Below, piece after piece: positions 4,918 to 5,276 of a stretch of DNA of 5,276 nucleotides. Source of the DNA: an archaeon RBG_16_50_20 (GTDB taxonomy: Archaea > Thermoproteota > Bathyarchaeia > 40CM-2-53-6); assembly GCA_001768965.1 (NCBI GenBank), contig MEMY01000031.1, positions 1,518-6,793 of the forward strand. Direction: 5' to 3'. The notes under the pieces were generated by a model. That model searched no databases, had not been told where the DNA came from, and saw only the letters and a list, made by a program, of their open reading frames with translations. How positions within the stretch are numbered: the first letter of the stretch is position 1; each line of letters opens with the position of its first letter. A program made the position numbers and the translations under genes.

Positions 4918-4934
4918 AGAGGGTTTGAACCTCC
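4918..4934 (-). repeat. T-arm-like hairpin on the minus strand
   Basis: On the minus strand GGAGG, loop TTCAAAC and CCTCT make a five-pair stem with the exact tRNA T-loop consensus TTCRANN. No acceptor pairing or anticodon arm is found around it, and no CCA follows, so this is not a tRNA gene; it may be a relic or coincidence. Confidence 0.3.
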
Positions 4935-5044
4935 GTTGTGTGTTTGGGAATAGGATTACCTAGGGTTCACGATCAAAACTCAGAGACTTTCGAATATAGA
5001 ACGAAGGAAAGGGAAATACGGCGGAGCACAAATGAGGGCAGTTC

Positions 5045-5276
5045 ATGGAATATGTGAATCTTGGTAGAGCTGGCGTCAGGGTGTCGCGGATATGCCTCGG
5101 GTGCATGTCGTTTGGGAATGATGCTGCCTGGAAGGTTGAACTTGATGAAGCTCGAAAGTTGGTGAAGAAAGCAATTGATCTTGGAATAAACTTCTTCGAT
5201 ACGGCAAACGTCTACTCATTAGGGCGTTCAGAAGAGATAACAGGCGAATGCCTGAAAGATTATCGGGACGATGTAA
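5045..5276 (+). CDS. Aldo/keto reductase, N-terminal 77 residues (runs off the window)
   Basis: The frame opens at ATG 5045 and continues to the last base, covering about a quarter of a usual 310-330-residue enzyme. It starts with the typical beta hairpin and first barrel strand (VNLGRAGVRVSRICLGCMSFG, residues 4-24). The helix LDEARKLVKKAIDLG follows, then INFFDTANVYSLGRSEEITGE (49-69). There D52 and Y57 are the catalytic Asp and Tyr of the AKR tetrad; the Lys and His lie beyond the window. Family members reduce aldehydes or ketones with NADPH, bound at the C-terminal part not seen here, so neither cofactor nor substrate can be judged. The start has GAGGG (5034-5038) six bases upstream. The gene is separated from vapBC by about 280 bases and is probably its own unit. 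Confidence 0.92.
   Translation, partial: MEYVNLGRAGVRVSRICLGCMSFGNDAAWKVELDEARKLVKKAIDLGINFFDTANVYSLGRSEEITGECLKDYRDDV

Larger units (their letters stand above)
4766..5044. other. 279-base intergenic stretch with repeat and hairpins, no gene
   Basis: The gap between vapC and the aldo/keto reductase holds the right tRNA-3'-end-like repeat (4795-4824). It also contains an overlapping inverted repeat CAACCA/TGGTTG (4822-4837), a terminator-like hairpin (4885-4913) and a T-arm-like hairpin on the minus strand (4918-4934). No convincing ORF was found. A weak AT-rich element (GAATATA, 4992-4998) could serve the downstream gene. Confidence 0.5.

Noticed and set aside
4905..4985. Complete tRNA gene on the minus strand around the T-arm-like hairpin
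   Set aside because: The bases after the T-arm (CGTGAAA) have no pairing partner at the expected 5' end, and no cloverleaf could be folded by eye.
1..5276. CRISPR array, insertion sequence or integrase
   Set aside because: No regularly spaced repeats, no transposase or recombinase frame, and no terminal inverted repeats beyond the short 9-mer noted.

Overview
The window looks archaeal. Several intergenic starts are preceded by AT-rich TATA-type elements rather than bacterial -35/-10 boxes. Purine-rich or GGTGG-type ribosome sites occur, TTG and GTG starts are used, and the gene content (ArsR-type regulator, AbrB/PIN toxin-antitoxin pair, SHOCT and PepSY small membrane proteins) is common in archaea. 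GC is moderate, near one half by eye. The lineage cannot be fixed from sequence alone; a TACK-group archaeon is a guess.

Positions 1-2244, minus strand, read from right to left as one probable operon. It holds an ArsR-family regulator (2244-1894), a sulfide:quinone-reductase-like flavoprotein (1834-686) and a multi-pass isoprenylcysteine-methyltransferase-like membrane protein that runs off the left edge (656-1).

Positions 2245-2324 are a compact divergent promoter of 80 bases with a 16-base AT inverted repeat, the best candidate for the ArsR operator. It faces a plus-strand cassette of three genes, 2325-3627. These are a 54-residue Cys/His/Met-rich SHOCT protein, a 109-residue two-helix membrane protein with a Met/Gly-rich loop and a C-terminal SHOCT motif, and a membrane-anchored secreted protein with two PepSY-like domains and three Met/Gly-rich stretches. 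The two arms probably form one regulon. The Met/Cys/His-rich content suggests handling of a soft metal such as Cu(I), and the SQR-like enzyme suggests sulfur or thiol redox chemistry. Both are inferences.

Positions 3628-4121 are mostly non-coding. They hold a possible 37-residue very basic protein (3797-3910) and a tRNA-3'-end-like element (4016-4046). A VapBC toxin-antitoxin operon follows (4122-4765). A second, diverged copy of the tRNA-3'-end-like element in the same orientation lies just beyond it (4795-4824), so the module is bracketed by direct repeats. A terminator-like hairpin and another T-arm-like hairpin lie in the next gap. The window ends in the first 77 codons of an aldo/keto reductase (5045 onward).
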